Positions 63,043 to 64,000 of a DNA stretch of 64,000 bases are shown here, one piece after another. Position 1 is the first letter of the stretch. Each line of letters starts with the position of its first letter. Location: NCBI RefSeq assembly GCF_030503615.1, contig NZ_CP129963.1:1922001-1986000 (forward strand), read 5' to 3'. Source of the stretch: Sphingobacterium sp. BN32 (GTDB lineage: Bacteria; Bacteroidota; Bacteroidia; Sphingobacteriales; Sphingobacteriaceae). Both the position numbers and the translations under genes were made by a program. Below the pieces are notes generated by a model, which saw only the letters and a list, made by a program, of their open reading frames with translations, made no database searches and had not been told where the DNA came from.

Positions 63043-64000
63043 ATGAAAAACATTATTATAACGGCCATTATAAGCTTATTTGTGAGTATCGTTCATGCGC
63101 AAGCGCCCATGATCATTAATGGAACGACGACCGACGAATTCTACCAAGAGGTCGTACTGTTCGAAGTAGTGAATGGAAGAACAGAGCCGATCGCACAATC
63201 CAAAGTAGTGAATGGAAAATTTGCATTCAAGTTCTTTCCGACCTATGAAGGATTTTACGTGTTGGGCTCTACTCAAACACAAAACAATTCTGCCAGACAT
63301 ATTATCTATGGTAAGGAAAATGAAGTCCTGAATATTGCTATCGGTGGAAAGAGCTACCAATTGAGTGGAAAGAATTCGGCAGACAATAAAGATCTAGAAA
63401 GATTTCAATCCATGTTGGACGATATGAAAGAAGGCATTCGTTTGGGTGGTCCTATTACCTATGTGGAGTTCTACCCTATCGTTGAAAAGCTGGAACCACA
63501 AATTGCGCCTTTCAAAACCACCTCTAAGAACAAAGCATTCTTAAGCAACTTTGAAATCCTGAGACATTATCTCTTCCATTATTATGCGCTGCATTTCCAA
63601 TACTTACCTAAAAGAGCTCATCCGGATGCCGAAGAGATCATTAGTTTCTATAAAGAGCTAGATCATCAAAAGTTTCTAAATGAAAATTTATTGATCCTTC
63701 CTTTTGGAGATAGCTTTTTGATGAACTTGGTAATTGATGCAGGACAACAAAAGAAATACAGCATTAAACAAGGCGAAAATAAAGCACAAAATGCTATAGA
63801 CTTTATTCCCGATACGACGATTAAAGGGCAATACATTGTGCTGCTATCAAATAACTTCAAATCTTATGACGATTATTTAAGATTGGTAGAACCGAACAGG
63901 AACTATCTTACTCTTGCAGATCAGGAAAAACGATTGAATGCGAAGTTAGTTAAGCTAGCGGATTCAAAACCTGGTGACGACTTTATCGACTTTACCTTTC
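63043..64000 (+). CDS. TlpA-like secreted thioredoxin protein with DUF4369-like N-terminus, truncated by window end
   Basis: The ORF starts at ATG 63043 (MKNIIITAIISLFVSIVHA, signal peptide) and stays open to the end of the window (319 codons). The N-terminal part is a beta-rich DUF4369-like domain with a helical middle. The last visible residues, LADSKPGDDFIDFTF, are the start of the thioredoxin-like domain; the active-site motif lies beyond the window. It is the last visible member of the second SusCD operon. Confidence 0.8.
   Translation, partial: MKNIIITAIISLFVSIVHAQAPMIINGTTTDEFYQEVVLFEVVNGRTEPIAQSKVVNGKFAFKFFPTYEGFYVLGSTQTQNNSARHIIYGKENEVLNIAIGGKSYQLSGKNSADNKDLERFQSMLDDMKEGIRLGGPITYVEFYPIVEKLEPQIAPFKTTSKNKAFLSNFEILRHYLFHYYALHFQYLPKRAHPDAEEIISFYKELDHQKFLNENLLILPFGDSFLMNLVIDAGQQKKYSIKQGENKAQNAIDFIPDTTIKGQYIVLLSNNFKSYDDYLRLVEPNRNYLTLADQEKRLNAKLVKLADSKPGDDFIDFTF

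Overview
The window looks like a chromosome segment of a Bacteroidota species, most likely a Sphingobacterium-like member of the Sphingobacteriaceae. The basis is two SusC/SusD loci, an ECF-sigma/FecR pair in front of an STN-type SusC, an RteC-type mobile-element regulator, low-GC coding DNA with few Shine-Dalgarno sites, and Bacteroidetes-type promoters (TTTG-N19-TAnnTTTG) in front of its tRNA genes. Taxonomy is inferred from gene content only.

Layout. 1-3813: the end of a SusC/SusD nutrient-uptake locus. 3881-8742: a lipoprotein nuclease carrying VCBS repeats, small unknown genes, a TlpA-type thioredoxin lipoprotein and a membrane protein. 8865-13319: a tight four-gene operon (gpsA, hemF and two M16 peptidase subunits). 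13399-17821: host genes, including two overlapping single-helix micro-genes. About 18325-37763: a 19.4 kb integrative element in the 3' end of tRNA-Ser(TGA), bounded by a 24-bp direct repeat. 37742-52425: host genes (tRNAs, HxlR regulator, M14 peptidase, aconitase, rpe, PgpH-type HD phosphodiesterase, DUF3667 protein). 52649-64000: a second SusC/SusD locus with its own sigma/anti-sigma switch, DUF4843 and PKD-like surface lipoproteins, an M60-type metallopeptidase and a TlpA-like protein cut by the window end. It reads as a system for capturing and cutting a glycoprotein or peptide substrate.

The integrative element. Its right end carries a co-oriented block: tyrosine recombinase, DinB protein, RteC, helix-turn-helix protein, a basic protein of about seven short repeats, a winged-helix protein and a DnaC-like ATPase. 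Its left end holds a membrane protein whose 3' end was tandemly duplicated with a 131-bp period, and a DUF6266/DUF5675/holin-like cassette. The middle holds about 1 kb of GC-rich DNA packed with inverted repeats, followed by a probable defence cluster: a NACHT NTPase with an AbiU2-like HEPN protein, an HNH nuclease translationally coupled to a HIT hydrolase, and a membrane-anchored helicase-IV-like protein with a nuclease-like insert and a zinc finger. I see no relaxase, coupling ATPase or conjugation pore, so the element would have to be mobilised in trans or be stranded.

The best candidates for something undescribed are the HNH-HIT pair with the convergent helicase, the NACHT-HEPN pair, the short-repeat basic protein, and the structured GC-rich region next to them.
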